A stretch of 5,325 nt of DNA, taken from Acidobacteriota bacterium (GTDB lineage: Bacteria > Acidobacteriota > UBA6911). A model generated the notes under the pieces. That model had not been told where the DNA came from, ran no database searches, and worked only from the letters and a program-made list of their open reading frames with translations. A program made the translations under genes and the position numbers. Where the stretch lies: the NCBI GenBank assembly GCA_023265215.1, contig JAHFUH010000414.1, positions 1 through 5,325 on the forward strand. The letters are read 5' to 3'. Shown piece after piece: positions 1 to 5,168 of the stretch (position 1 is the stretch's first letter; every line of letters begins with the position of its first letter).

Positions 1-105
1 GTTAAAGTGAGCCGCATTGCCTTGGGAGTGCCCGTCGGAAGCGACCTTGAATTTGTCGACGAAGTGACGATGTCCAAGGCGCTCGAACACCGCCACGAAA
101 TATAG
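1..105 (+). CDS. recR: Recombination protein RecR, C-terminal end (5' part outside window)
   Basis: The first 34 codons in frame 1 end at TAG (103-105) and read as the end of RecR. The stretch VSRIALGVPVGSDLEFVDEV, followed by TMSKALEHRHEI, matches the conserved RecR C-terminus, in which a T-R-[IL]-A-x-G-[VL]-P-x-G-x-[DE]-[LI]-E-[YF] block closes the Toprim domain and a T/S-L-x-x-A/S-L-x-x-R helix follows. RecR works with RecF and RecO in loading RecA onto single-stranded DNA during gap repair. The N-terminal HhH, zinc finger and most of the Toprim domain lie upstream of the window, so completeness cannot be judged. It is convergent with moaE, and an inverted repeat begins one base after its stop. 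Identification rests on family knowledge of this C-terminal signature. Confidence 0.88.
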   Translation, partial: VKVSRIALGVPVGSDLEFVDEVTMSKALEHRHEI

Positions 106-210
106 TTACGAATTACGAGTGACGAAATACGAATTAAAACATACCAAAGAAAGAGCGGCCATTACCGGAGAGTCTGTTCCAATTCGTAATTCGTCACTCG
201 TAATTCGTAA
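106..210. repeat. Inverted repeat of a 7-nt tandem motif between recR and moaE
   Basis: The left arm is 106-135 and the right arm 181-210. They are reverse complements over 30 bp with one mismatch, and the spacer (136-180) is 45 nt. Each arm is a run of about four degenerate heptamers with consensus TTACGAA (variants TTACGAG, TGACGAA, ATACGAA). The element fills the gap exactly: it starts one base after the recR stop and ends two bases before the moaE stop codon at 213-215. The spacer shows no ORF and no recognisable motif. A foldback transcript could form in both directions. Confidence 0.85.
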
Positions 211-218
211 TTTTATTT
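106..218 (+). terminator. Possible terminator of recR formed by the inverted repeat
   Basis: On the plus strand the 30-bp stem is followed directly by TTTTATTT (211-218), the arrangement expected of an intrinsic terminator for recR. The stem is AT-rich and the 45-nt loop is much longer than usual, so this is a weak case. In the moaE direction the stem is followed by CTATATTTCG, which lacks a clear U-run. Termination there would have to come from the structure alone or from Rho. Confidence 0.35.
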
Positions 219-623
219 GGGTCCTTCAATCCACACTTCTCCGTCTTCGTAGAATTCCTTTTTCCAGATCGGAACTATTTCTTTGAGAGTGTCGATTATA
301 AAGCGGCAGGCGTCGAATGCAGGGCCGCGGTGAGCGGACGATATCGCGATTACGACGCTGCATTCGCCGATCTCCATGTGTCCCAACCGGTGCACGATTG
401 CAACGTCCCGTATTTCAAATTGCCGCCGGGCACGGTCTCCCAACTCCTCCAGCTTCTTCAATGCCATCGATTCATAGCCATCGTATTCCAGGAAGCGGAC
501 GCTTTTCCCCTCCGAGTTGTTGCGCACGATGCCTTCAAATAGCACAAACGCGCCGTCCTCCGGCTTCTTGAGTTTGTCGGCAATTGACTTGGTGTCGATG
601 CATTCCCGAGTTAAGAGATACAA
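213..623 (-). CDS. moaE: Molybdopterin synthase large (catalytic) subunit MoaE
   Basis: MoaE pairs with MoaD to convert cyclic pyranopterin monophosphate to molybdopterin in the cytoplasm, using sulfur carried on the MoaD C-terminal thiocarboxylate. The 136-residue product has normal family length. It shows GAFVLFEGIVRNNSEGK (residues 24-40, the family's G-x-x-x-x-F-x-G-x-V-R block), IVHRLGHMEIGE (76-87), the HRGPAF segment (98-103), and TLKEIVPIWKKE (112-123). K114 and K121 sit at the spacing of E. coli catalytic Lys119 and Lys126. The start is TTG at 621-623, chosen because a GGAGG ribosome-binding site lies 5 nt upstream and the N-terminus aligns with the family; no ATG exists nearby. The start is one base after the moaD stop, so the two are probably translationally coupled. 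It is the last gene of the cluster. Confidence 0.95.
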   Translation of the reverse strand: MYLLTRECIDTKSIADKLKKPEDGAFVLFEGIVRNNSEGKSVRFLEYDGYESMALKKLEELGDRARRQFEIRDVAIVHRLGHMEIGECSVVIAISSAHRGPAFDACRFIIDTLKEIVPIWKKEFYEDGEVWIEGPK

Positions 624-624
624 T

Positions 625-870
625 TTAGCCTCCGCTGACGGGCGGGAAAAACGCTATTTCATCGCCATCTTTGACTGGAGTTCCGGGGCGGGCGAACTCG
701 GAATTCAACGAGAAGAGAACAGAAGAACGGTAGCCTTCAAACGAGGGAAAATCCCTGGTGAATTTTTCGAAAACCGATTTTACGTCGGGGAAGCCGGCGG
801 CGTCCAGACTGGTTTCACGCGTGCCCGCAATATCCGCAAGTGAAGCAAAGAATAAAACTCGAATACTCAT
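625..870 (-). CDS. moaD: Molybdopterin synthase sulfur-carrier subunit MoaD
   Basis: An 81-residue beta-grasp (ubiquitin-like) protein that carries the thiocarboxylate sulfur for molybdopterin synthase. It opens with the family pattern MSIRVLFFASLADIAGTRE (residues 1-19), has the typical late strand DGDEIAFFPPVSGG, and ends in the Gly-Gly that is adenylated and thiolated by MoeB-type enzymes. Length is normal for MoaD. The ATG at 868-870 is preferred because its A is shared with the dacB TGA stop (TGATG), a classic coupling junction. A TTG one codon earlier (873) would add a single residue. No good Shine-Dalgarno sequence is visible before it, consistent with re-initiation by ribosomes finishing dacB. 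No other moa/moe genes are in the window. Confidence 0.93.
   Translation of the reverse strand: MSIRVLFFASLADIAGTRETSLDAAGFPDVKSVFEKFTRDFPSFEGYRSSVLFSLNSEFARPGTPVKDGDEIAFFPPVSGG
629..633 (-). promoter_or_regulatory. Ribosome-binding site of moaE inside the end of moaD
   Basis: GGAGG on the minus strand lies 5 nt before the TTG start of moaE. It is made from the GGA GGC codons of MoaD's terminal Gly-Gly, followed by TAA, one spacer base and TTG. This supports the TTG start and coupled expression of the two subunits. Confidence 0.75.
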
Positions 871-2348
871 CAATAGAGATTTACAAAAAGAGAGCAGATC
901 TGGTCAATGGTTTTTTTTACGCGCGATGTAGCATTGACGTTGTTGGCAAAGATGCTGAACACGAGATTTCGACCTGATTTGGTCGTCATGTATCCCGAAA
1001 GAGCGGTAACTCCGTTTAAGGTTCCCGTCTTGGCGTGGATGGATCCCCTCACTTCTGTGGCGGAAAGCCTGTTCCTGAGGGTTCCGTCTGTTCCGCTGAT
1101 GGCCAGGGTATTAAAGAAAAGGTCAAAATAAGGGCGAGTTGAGAGAAATTGCAGAAGCGAGGTCTGAAAACGGGGGGTAATAAGGTTTTCCCTTGAAAGC
1201 CCGCAACCGTCGTTCAGCCGGATCTTTTCGCTGTCTATTCCTGATTCCACCAAAAATTCTTTCACGACCTCCAGGCCGGCTTCGTTGTCCCCATTGCCCC
1301 TAAACTCAGCTCCAAGAGTTCTAAGCAGCATTTCCGCATGCACATTCTGGCTGTGCTTATTTATGATCTGCAGCGCGCGGAACAGCGGCAGCGAGCGGTG
1401 TTCCGCCAGAAGATTCCAACTCTGACGGGTGGAGTCCGGCGTATCTCCGCGATGAATCGTGCGGATTTCGCCTTTCACCTTTATTCCGTGTCTTTGCAAC
1501 TCCTCCTCGAACATGGCGGTTGCCGTCTCGCTTGGCTTTTCCAGAAGAATATATTGGCTGTGCGTACTTTTCGAAGGAAGCGTTCCGGAAATCATTAGGG
1601 TATTAGTTCCAGGAACTTGCCGAACATAAATGGATCGCTTGGATTTGGCGCTGCCCGTTATTCCAGAATTCCTAATCCGAAAATACGAGGTTTGCGGTTC
1701 CACCGATACGCTCACCCGCTGGTTCTTTGTCGTCGGATTCACGTGCACCCAAAAGACATTATTATTAATGCTCAAAGCATTTATGGGTGCGCCGTAAGCG
1801 GATCTCAGGTCGCGCGCAGACCACCCTTTCCCGTAGTTTTGGATGTCGAAATAACTGTCATCGCCTACGACATCCCCCTCAATCTTTTTGACTCCCATTT
1901 CCTGGAGCTTTTCGGCAAGTTCGAGCAGTGCGGGCTTTTCGAGCAACTCGCCGTATGGATCCATGAGATTGGGATCGCCCCTTCCTACAAGAATCAAATC
2001 GCGCGTAATTGTCCCGTCCGAATCGAGTTCTCCGTCCGTATACACGCCGGTCCGATAGCGGAATTCAGGTCCAAGTTTTTCCAGCGCTGTTGATGTGGTA
2101 ATCACTTTCAGAACAGATGCAGGGAGGAAGGTCTTATCTGGATTGACCTCAAGCAGGACTTTGCTGGAAACCGGATCCATGAACTGGATGCCCCATCGGG
2201 CGGAGCGAACTCCAGGCATTTTTAAGAACTGAGCGATCTTGGTTTGGATTGTTTCCAGCGGGCCGGCTTTGCTTTCCCATGCGAGCGATGGGATCAGGAT
2301 TGATGATAAAAACAAGAAATATAATGACTTGCGAATATATTTCGTCAA
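870..2348 (-). CDS. dacB: D-alanyl-D-alanine carboxypeptidase/endopeptidase, PBP4 (DacB) family, peptidase S13
   Basis: A periplasmic penicillin-binding protein of the low-molecular-mass class C type. It removes terminal D-Ala from stem peptides and/or cuts peptide crosslinks in peptidoglycan. The 492-residue product starts with a signal peptide (basic MTKYIRK, hydrophobic core about 8-24, probable cleavage near residues 25-29). All three active-site motifs are present in order: SVLK (S78-K81, nucleophile and general base), SQN (S333-N335) and KTG (K440-G442, within HAKTGTLNGVTALSGY). The large gap between motifs 1 and 2 is the extra-domain insertion diagnostic of the PBP4/S13 family. NDGCGLSREN (379-388) is also typical. 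The start is TTG at 2346-2348, supported by AGGAGG 9 nt upstream and a correctly placed basic n-region. It lies 4 nt after ORF67 and overlaps moaD by one base. Confidence 0.95.
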   Translation of the reverse strand: MTKYIRKSLYFLFLSSILIPSLAWESKAGPLETIQTKIAQFLKMPGVRSARWGIQFMDPVSSKVLLEVNPDKTFLPASVLKVITTSTALEKLGPEFRYRTGVYTDGELDSDGTITRDLILVGRGDPNLMDPYGELLEKPALLELAEKLQEMGVKKIEGDVVGDDSYFDIQNYGKGWSARDLRSAYGAPINALSINNNVFWVHVNPTTKNQRVSVSVEPQTSYFRIRNSGITGSAKSKRSIYVRQVPGTNTLMISGTLPSKSTHSQYILLEKPSETATAMFEEELQRHGIKVKGEIRTIHRGDTPDSTRQSWNLLAEHRSLPLFRALQIINKHSQNVHAEMLLRTLGAEFRGNGDNEAGLEVVKEFLVESGIDSEKIRLNDGCGLSRENLITPRFQTSLLQFLSTRPYFDLFFNTLAISGTDGTLRNRLSATEVRGSIHAKTGTLNGVTALSGYMTTKSGRNLVFSIFANNVNATSRVKKTIDQICSLFVNLY

Positions 2349-2352
2349 ACTT

Positions 2353-2556
2353 TCAATCCTCCTGCAATGAAAATGAATCTACCCTCAGCCGTCTACTAAC
2401 CTCATCGGCAAAATACTGGGCGCAATAATAACACAGATCGAAATTTCCATTCAATTTGGTTTTGGCTGCAAAGTTTGGGATATTCAGCTGTTTTCGCTCT
2501 CCCTCTAAGTCCAGGGCATTACAGATAGTCCAAGTGCAAATAGGTGATTGTTCCAA
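2353..2556 (-). CDS. Small cysteine-containing hypothetical protein between lptD and dacB
   Basis: Not recognised. The ORF encodes 67 residues and fits exactly between its neighbours: it starts (TTG, 2554-2556) 7 nt after the lptD stop and ends 4 nt before the dacB start, on the same strand. It has four cysteines in two pairs, C7/C12 (CTWTIC) and C42/C45 (CYYC). This layout could bind zinc or another metal, or form disulfides. No signal peptide or membrane segment is visible, so a cytoplasmic location is likely. The middle (LEGERKQLNIPNFAAKTKLNG) is polar and the C-terminus is charged. The start has only a weak AGG upstream and no ATG alternative. The fit in the operon and the paired cysteines argue for a real gene; the small size and TTG start argue for caution. 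Confidence 0.6.
   Translation of the reverse strand: MEQSPICTWTICNALDLEGERKQLNIPNFAAKTKLNGNFDLCYYCAQYFADEVSRRLRVDSFSLQED
2358..2363 (-). promoter_or_regulatory. Ribosome-binding site of dacB inside ORF67
   Basis: AGGAGG on the minus strand lies within the last codons of the upstream small ORF (CAG GAG GAT TGA), 9 nt before the TTG start of dacB. It is the strongest Shine-Dalgarno sequence in the cluster and decides in favour of the TTG start. Confidence 0.75.
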
Positions 2557-2563
2557 ATTTTGC

Positions 2564-4819
2564 CTAAAACAGGCTTTCCGGCCGTTTGAGGTTTCCGAAG
2601 CTGCCGATACCTTTTAATGTAAATGAAAAGCTGAATCTGGATTCTGTTCGGAATCCCAGATCATATTGGTTGAACTCGGCAGACAGACTGCAGCAGTCCC
2701 AGGTGTAGTTGAGGCGCGTCAGACTGTTAAGCAATATTGAAGTCTGGATGTTATAGCTCATGGAAAAGCTGGTGGATAATCCACGCGTGGGCAAGCCATA
2801 CCGCAGAAGCGCTTGAACCGTATTGCCGACGAGTAATCCCGCCGGCTCCCGCTCCACCGGAGGCGCCCTGAGAAATGTCCCCTCAAGGTAGAACTTGCCT
2901 TGCTGCCAGATAGTCGAAAGGCTTTCATTCCGCCAGCGTTGAATTTTCGGGTCAAAATCCGTTCGGAAATCATAGTGGATCCCGTTTTGAGGCGAGATCT
3001 GGATGACGGCGCTGATTGGCGAAAAATTGTGCACTATGCCCGTTTGATACAAGCCCGTTTGAGTATCCAACGGATAAAATGAATTGGGCCGGTTTTGGAT
3101 GAAAGCGCCGCCAAATGTCGGATCCAGATAATATTTCTGCATCAGGCTGAAGGACATGAACTGGAATTTTTCTTGCGTGCCTGCGCCGGTTTTGTGTTCC
3201 TTGAAAATGCGGTTCACTATTCCGTACTCAATCTCACTGGTGTTTGCAATTGCGTCCTGCTCGTCAAATCGGATGATCCTGTTAAAATCCTTTATGCCGC
3301 GGATCAACCGATAGCTTGCAAAAGGCTCGATAGCATGCTGGAACGAGCCCAGCCAGGTTGAGGCGAAATCTCTCTCAACGACAGGCATTCTCAAGTCCAC
3401 GTTCAAATCGGCATATTTCCGATTTAAATCCTGGTTAATGGTTCCCGATGGAGAGTCGACTGAGATCTGAGCCCCATAATAAGTTTCCCTGACGCCTATA
3501 GAAGGCGTCAGGGAAAAACCTGCGATAGGTGGGAGGCGCAGAGTCAGCCGCGGGTATAAATCCAGGCGCTGAACCAGCTTTTCTGTTTCCATCGAGCTGT
3601 CCAGTCGCGACACTCCATCAAGCGAAGCCCGAAAGCTCACTGTAAAAGGAGAATGCCCAACAGGAGTTCCCAGGGACAGAAATTCCAAGGATGGGAGCTT
3701 TTTGATGATCAGCGAATGGACAGGGAATACCACTTCATCCCGTTGGAATGCGATGTTTGTGGAAAAGCTTTCATGATTCCGGGTTAAAAAAGCGATGGCA
3801 TGTTCCTGAGGAACGGTTGCGGCTCGGAAGCTGTCGGCGAAGGCCTGTCGAAAATTGAAATTGGAGGTGATATTGACCCGGGCGACGGCGCGCCAGTCGT
3901 CTCGTAAAAGCGATTCGCCGTCTACGGAAAGAAGAATTCCTCCCTGATTCAGCTTGTCTTCAATGCCGTAGGCTTCGATTATAAAGTGCGTTGTCGGATT
4001 CGGCTTTGCTCGAAAAATTCCCCCGATCGCCAGTCCCCGTAAAGTGAAATAATCCGCATGGACCATGAGATCGGCGCCTTGCCCGAGCGTCTGATAATAG
4101 CCTTCGCTGAACAGCCTTCCTTTGCTCGTGGATGTCCCGGTACGGAAGGGGACGAAACCGCTACTTCTGGTTTTCTTCTCCAACGGAATGATTAAATACG
4201 GCGCATAGAAAGCCGGAATCCCTTTGATTCTGAAGACTGTACTTCGGAGACGGGCCGTGTGATCGGCCCGAATGGTCGCGCTTGAGGAAGAGAAGCTCCA
4301 TTTGGGCCGTTTTTGCTGACAGGCAGTCAGATCAAGCTTCTCTGTCACATATGTGTCCGGTCCAGTCTTACGGATGGTGCGCCCGACGACTGAGAACTGG
4401 CGATCCGTGTAACCGGAGGCATCATAAAAAATGCCGGTCTGCGAACCGAAGTTGAATTCCGCTTTTGAGCTGGCCAGCCATTGTTCTTGTTGAACGAAAC
4501 GGACGTGGCCGGAGGCAATGCCATCCTGGGTCTCCTGGTCGTATTTCGCCTCATCGCTCGACATGGATATATCTTTATACGTTACAACCACATGTCCTTG
4601 AGCGTTGTATTGGGTTCCAACCTTCTCCTGAAAATCGGACAACAGAACGACTGTTCCGTCTCGATAAGGGATCTCGGAGCGCACCTGTACCCCATCGGCG
4701 GACGTCTGCGCCAATGCTGTGGGCGCAGCCCATAGCCAGAAGGCATACAGCCCTGCCAACACAATCCTTGCCGTATTGCGGAACCACTGCAATTTTGTCA
4801 TCCAAATAAACGCGCTCAT
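2564..4819 (-). CDS. lptD: LPS-assembly protein LptD (OstA/Imp), outer-membrane beta-barrel
   Basis: LptD, with the lipoprotein LptE, inserts lipopolysaccharide into the outer leaflet of the outer membrane. The 751-residue product has a signal peptide (hydrophobic core about 18-34, ALA|Q cleavage at 37/38). An OstA/LptA-like jellyroll follows (about 55-140, with repeated strands such as YNAQGHVVVTYKDISMSSDEA and GIASGHVRF). Next come the linker with C167 (LDLTACQQKRPKWSF), the conserved RIKGIPAFYAPYLIIPLEKKTRSSGF block (197-222), and a C-terminal barrel to residue ~745. The adjacent CC pair (709-710) in YTWDCC and the closing LKGIGSFGN are typical LptD. Only three cysteines are present. The ATG at 4817-4819 has an in-frame TAG upstream; a second ATG (M7, 4799-4801) is possible, and neither has a clear ribosome-binding site. 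First gene of the cluster. Confidence 0.93.
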   Translation of the reverse strand: MSAFIWMTKLQWFRNTARIVLAGLYAFWLWAAPTALAQTSADGVQVRSEIPYRDGTVVLLSDFQEKVGTQYNAQGHVVVTYKDISMSSDEAKYDQETQDGIASGHVRFVQQEQWLASSKAEFNFGSQTGIFYDASGYTDRQFSVVGRTIRKTGPDTYVTEKLDLTACQQKRPKWSFSSSSATIRADHTARLRSTVFRIKGIPAFYAPYLIIPLEKKTRSSGFVPFRTGTSTSKGRLFSEGYYQTLGQGADLMVHADYFTLRGLAIGGIFRAKPNPTTHFIIEAYGIEDKLNQGGILLSVDGESLLRDDWRAVARVNITSNFNFRQAFADSFRAATVPQEHAIAFLTRNHESFSTNIAFQRDEVVFPVHSLIIKKLPSLEFLSLGTPVGHSPFTVSFRASLDGVSRLDSSMETEKLVQRLDLYPRLTLRLPPIAGFSLTPSIGVRETYYGAQISVDSPSGTINQDLNRKYADLNVDLRMPVVERDFASTWLGSFQHAIEPFASYRLIRGIKDFNRIIRFDEQDAIANTSEIEYGIVNRIFKEHKTGAGTQEKFQFMSFSLMQKYYLDPTFGGAFIQNRPNSFYPLDTQTGLYQTGIVHNFSPISAVIQISPQNGIHYDFRTDFDPKIQRWRNESLSTIWQQGKFYLEGTFLRAPPVEREPAGLLVGNTVQALLRYGLPTRGLSTSFSMSYNIQTSILLNSLTRLNYTWDCCSLSAEFNQYDLGFRTESRFSFSFTLKGIGSFGNLKRPESLF
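3484..3516 (-). other. Perfect 14-bp hairpin inside the lptD coding region
   Basis: Arms 3484-3497 and 3503-3516 are exact reverse complements with a 5-nt loop. In the lptD message the stem reads TTTCCCTGACGCCT, loop TCTAT, then the complement, covering codons for about residues 436-445 (SLTPSIGVRE). It is not followed by a U-run on either strand, so it is not a standard intrinsic terminator. It could still form a stable mRNA structure. Confidence 0.8.
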
Positions 4820-4854
4820 CGGAGATACATTTGTACTCTATTTCGCCAAAAAGG

Positions 4855-4860
4855 ATCATA
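4855..4860 (-). promoter_or_regulatory. Possible -10 element of the lptD cluster promoter
   Basis: TATGAT on the minus strand lies 35 nt before the lptD ATG, in an AT-rich stretch between the gene and the repeat element. It matches four to five positions of a sigma-70 -10 box. No convincing -35 box is seen at the usual distance (4877-4884 reads GTTTCC/GGTTTC). This is a weak candidate, but it is the best one in the leader. Confidence 0.25.
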
Positions 4861-4890
4861 AAAAAAGGCATCGGCTGGAAACCGAAAGAG

Positions 4891-5051
4891 TCGGGGTCGG
4901 GGTCGGTATCGGTATCGGGGTCGGCTTTTATATTCCGCAAAACTATAAATTTTCCGATCAAATCGCCGGGAGAGCCATTGGTATAGATGTTAATCGAGGA
5001 TTAACGTTTTATAAAAGCCGACCCCGATACCGATACCGACCCCGACCCCGA
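4891..5051. repeat. 42-bp perfect inverted repeat of a period-6 motif upstream of lptD
   Basis: The left arm (4891-4932) and right arm (5010-5051) are exact reverse complements over 42 bp, with a 77-nt spacer. Each arm is a period-6 run, made of CGGGGT twice, CGGTAT twice and CGGGGT once on the G-rich strand, ending in CGGCTTTTATA. The G-rich strand is plus in the left arm and minus in the right. The spacer has its own small hairpin, GTTAATC/GATTAAC with a 3-nt loop (4989-5005). No ORF in the spacer is supported. The G-runs could also form a quadruplex, which is inference only. Confidence 0.9.
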
Positions 5052-5073
5052 AAAAAGCGCGAGGAGCCAATGG
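4914..5073 (+). repeat. Copy 1 of a ~160-bp direct repeat ending at a start codon
   Basis: This copy runs from ATCGGGGTCGGC through the spacer and the right period-6 arm to AGGAGCCAATGG, and corresponds to 5168-5325. The right arms of the two copies are identical over 40 bp (5012-5051 and 5265-5304). By eye, the part from the spacer to the arm (4947-5019 versus 5200-5272) aligns without gaps with 15 differences in 73 positions. GAGGAG at 5061-5066 lies 3 nt before the ATG at 5070. Confidence 0.85.
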
Positions 5074-5168
5074 GCTTCGGACACGAGAAACTTGATGCAT
5101 ACAAGGTTTCCATGCTCACAAAACTTGGTCAGCGGGGCTATTGTATCGGCTCCGACAGTAGTCTTTAA
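5070..5168 (+). pseudogene. Internally deleted four-helix-bundle (S23/IVS-type) protein gene
   Basis: The 32-codon ORF starts at the ATG that closes repeat copy 1. It begins MGFGHEKLDAYKVS, which resembles the N-terminus of the four-helix-bundle family named for 23S rRNA intervening-sequence proteins (S23, TIGR02436-like). It continues with MLTKLGQRGYCIGSDSSL, which resembles that family's C-terminal helix and tail. Family members are usually about 115-130 residues, so some 80-90 central residues holding most of helices 1-3 appear to be missing, with the frame kept across the join near V13-S14-M15. The family likeness is from memory, not a search. The ORF may still be expressed as a short peptide. 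A GAGGAG lies 3 nt upstream, which is rather close. The function of the intact family is not firmly known. Confidence 0.6.

Noticed and set aside
871..873. TTG as the moaD start
   Set aside because: It is one codon before an ATG that overlaps the dacB stop in the classic TGATG arrangement; the ATG is the simpler choice.
1617..2093. 158-codon plus-strand ORF opposite dacB
   Set aside because: Lies wholly inside dacB on the other strand, and its translation resembles no family I recognise. It is a shadow of the dacB frame.
3484..3516. Intrinsic terminator inside lptD
   Set aside because: The hairpin lacks a following U-run on both strands and would cut off the barrel's C-terminal half, so it is listed only as a structure.
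4575..4961. Minus-strand ORF with an Asp-Pro/Asp-Thr run encoded by the period-6 arm
   Set aside because: The acidic dipeptide run is only the translation of the hexamer repeat, and most of the ORF overlaps lptD in another frame. No domain is visible.
4933..5009. Possible coding sequence in the spacer (minus-strand IY-NG-PGDL-KF is shared by both copies)
   Set aside because: The shared residues looked promising, but the 15 differences between copies fall evenly over all three codon phases. Copy 1 has a stop in that frame and copy 2 has a frameshift. Nucleotide homology explains it.
4719..5168. Long plus-strand ORF reading through the repeat into the four-helix fragment
   Set aside because: The upstream part is antisense to lptD and then simple repeat translated as Gly-Val/Arg-Pro runs. 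The family-like part begins only at the ATG at 5070, which has its own ribosome-binding site.
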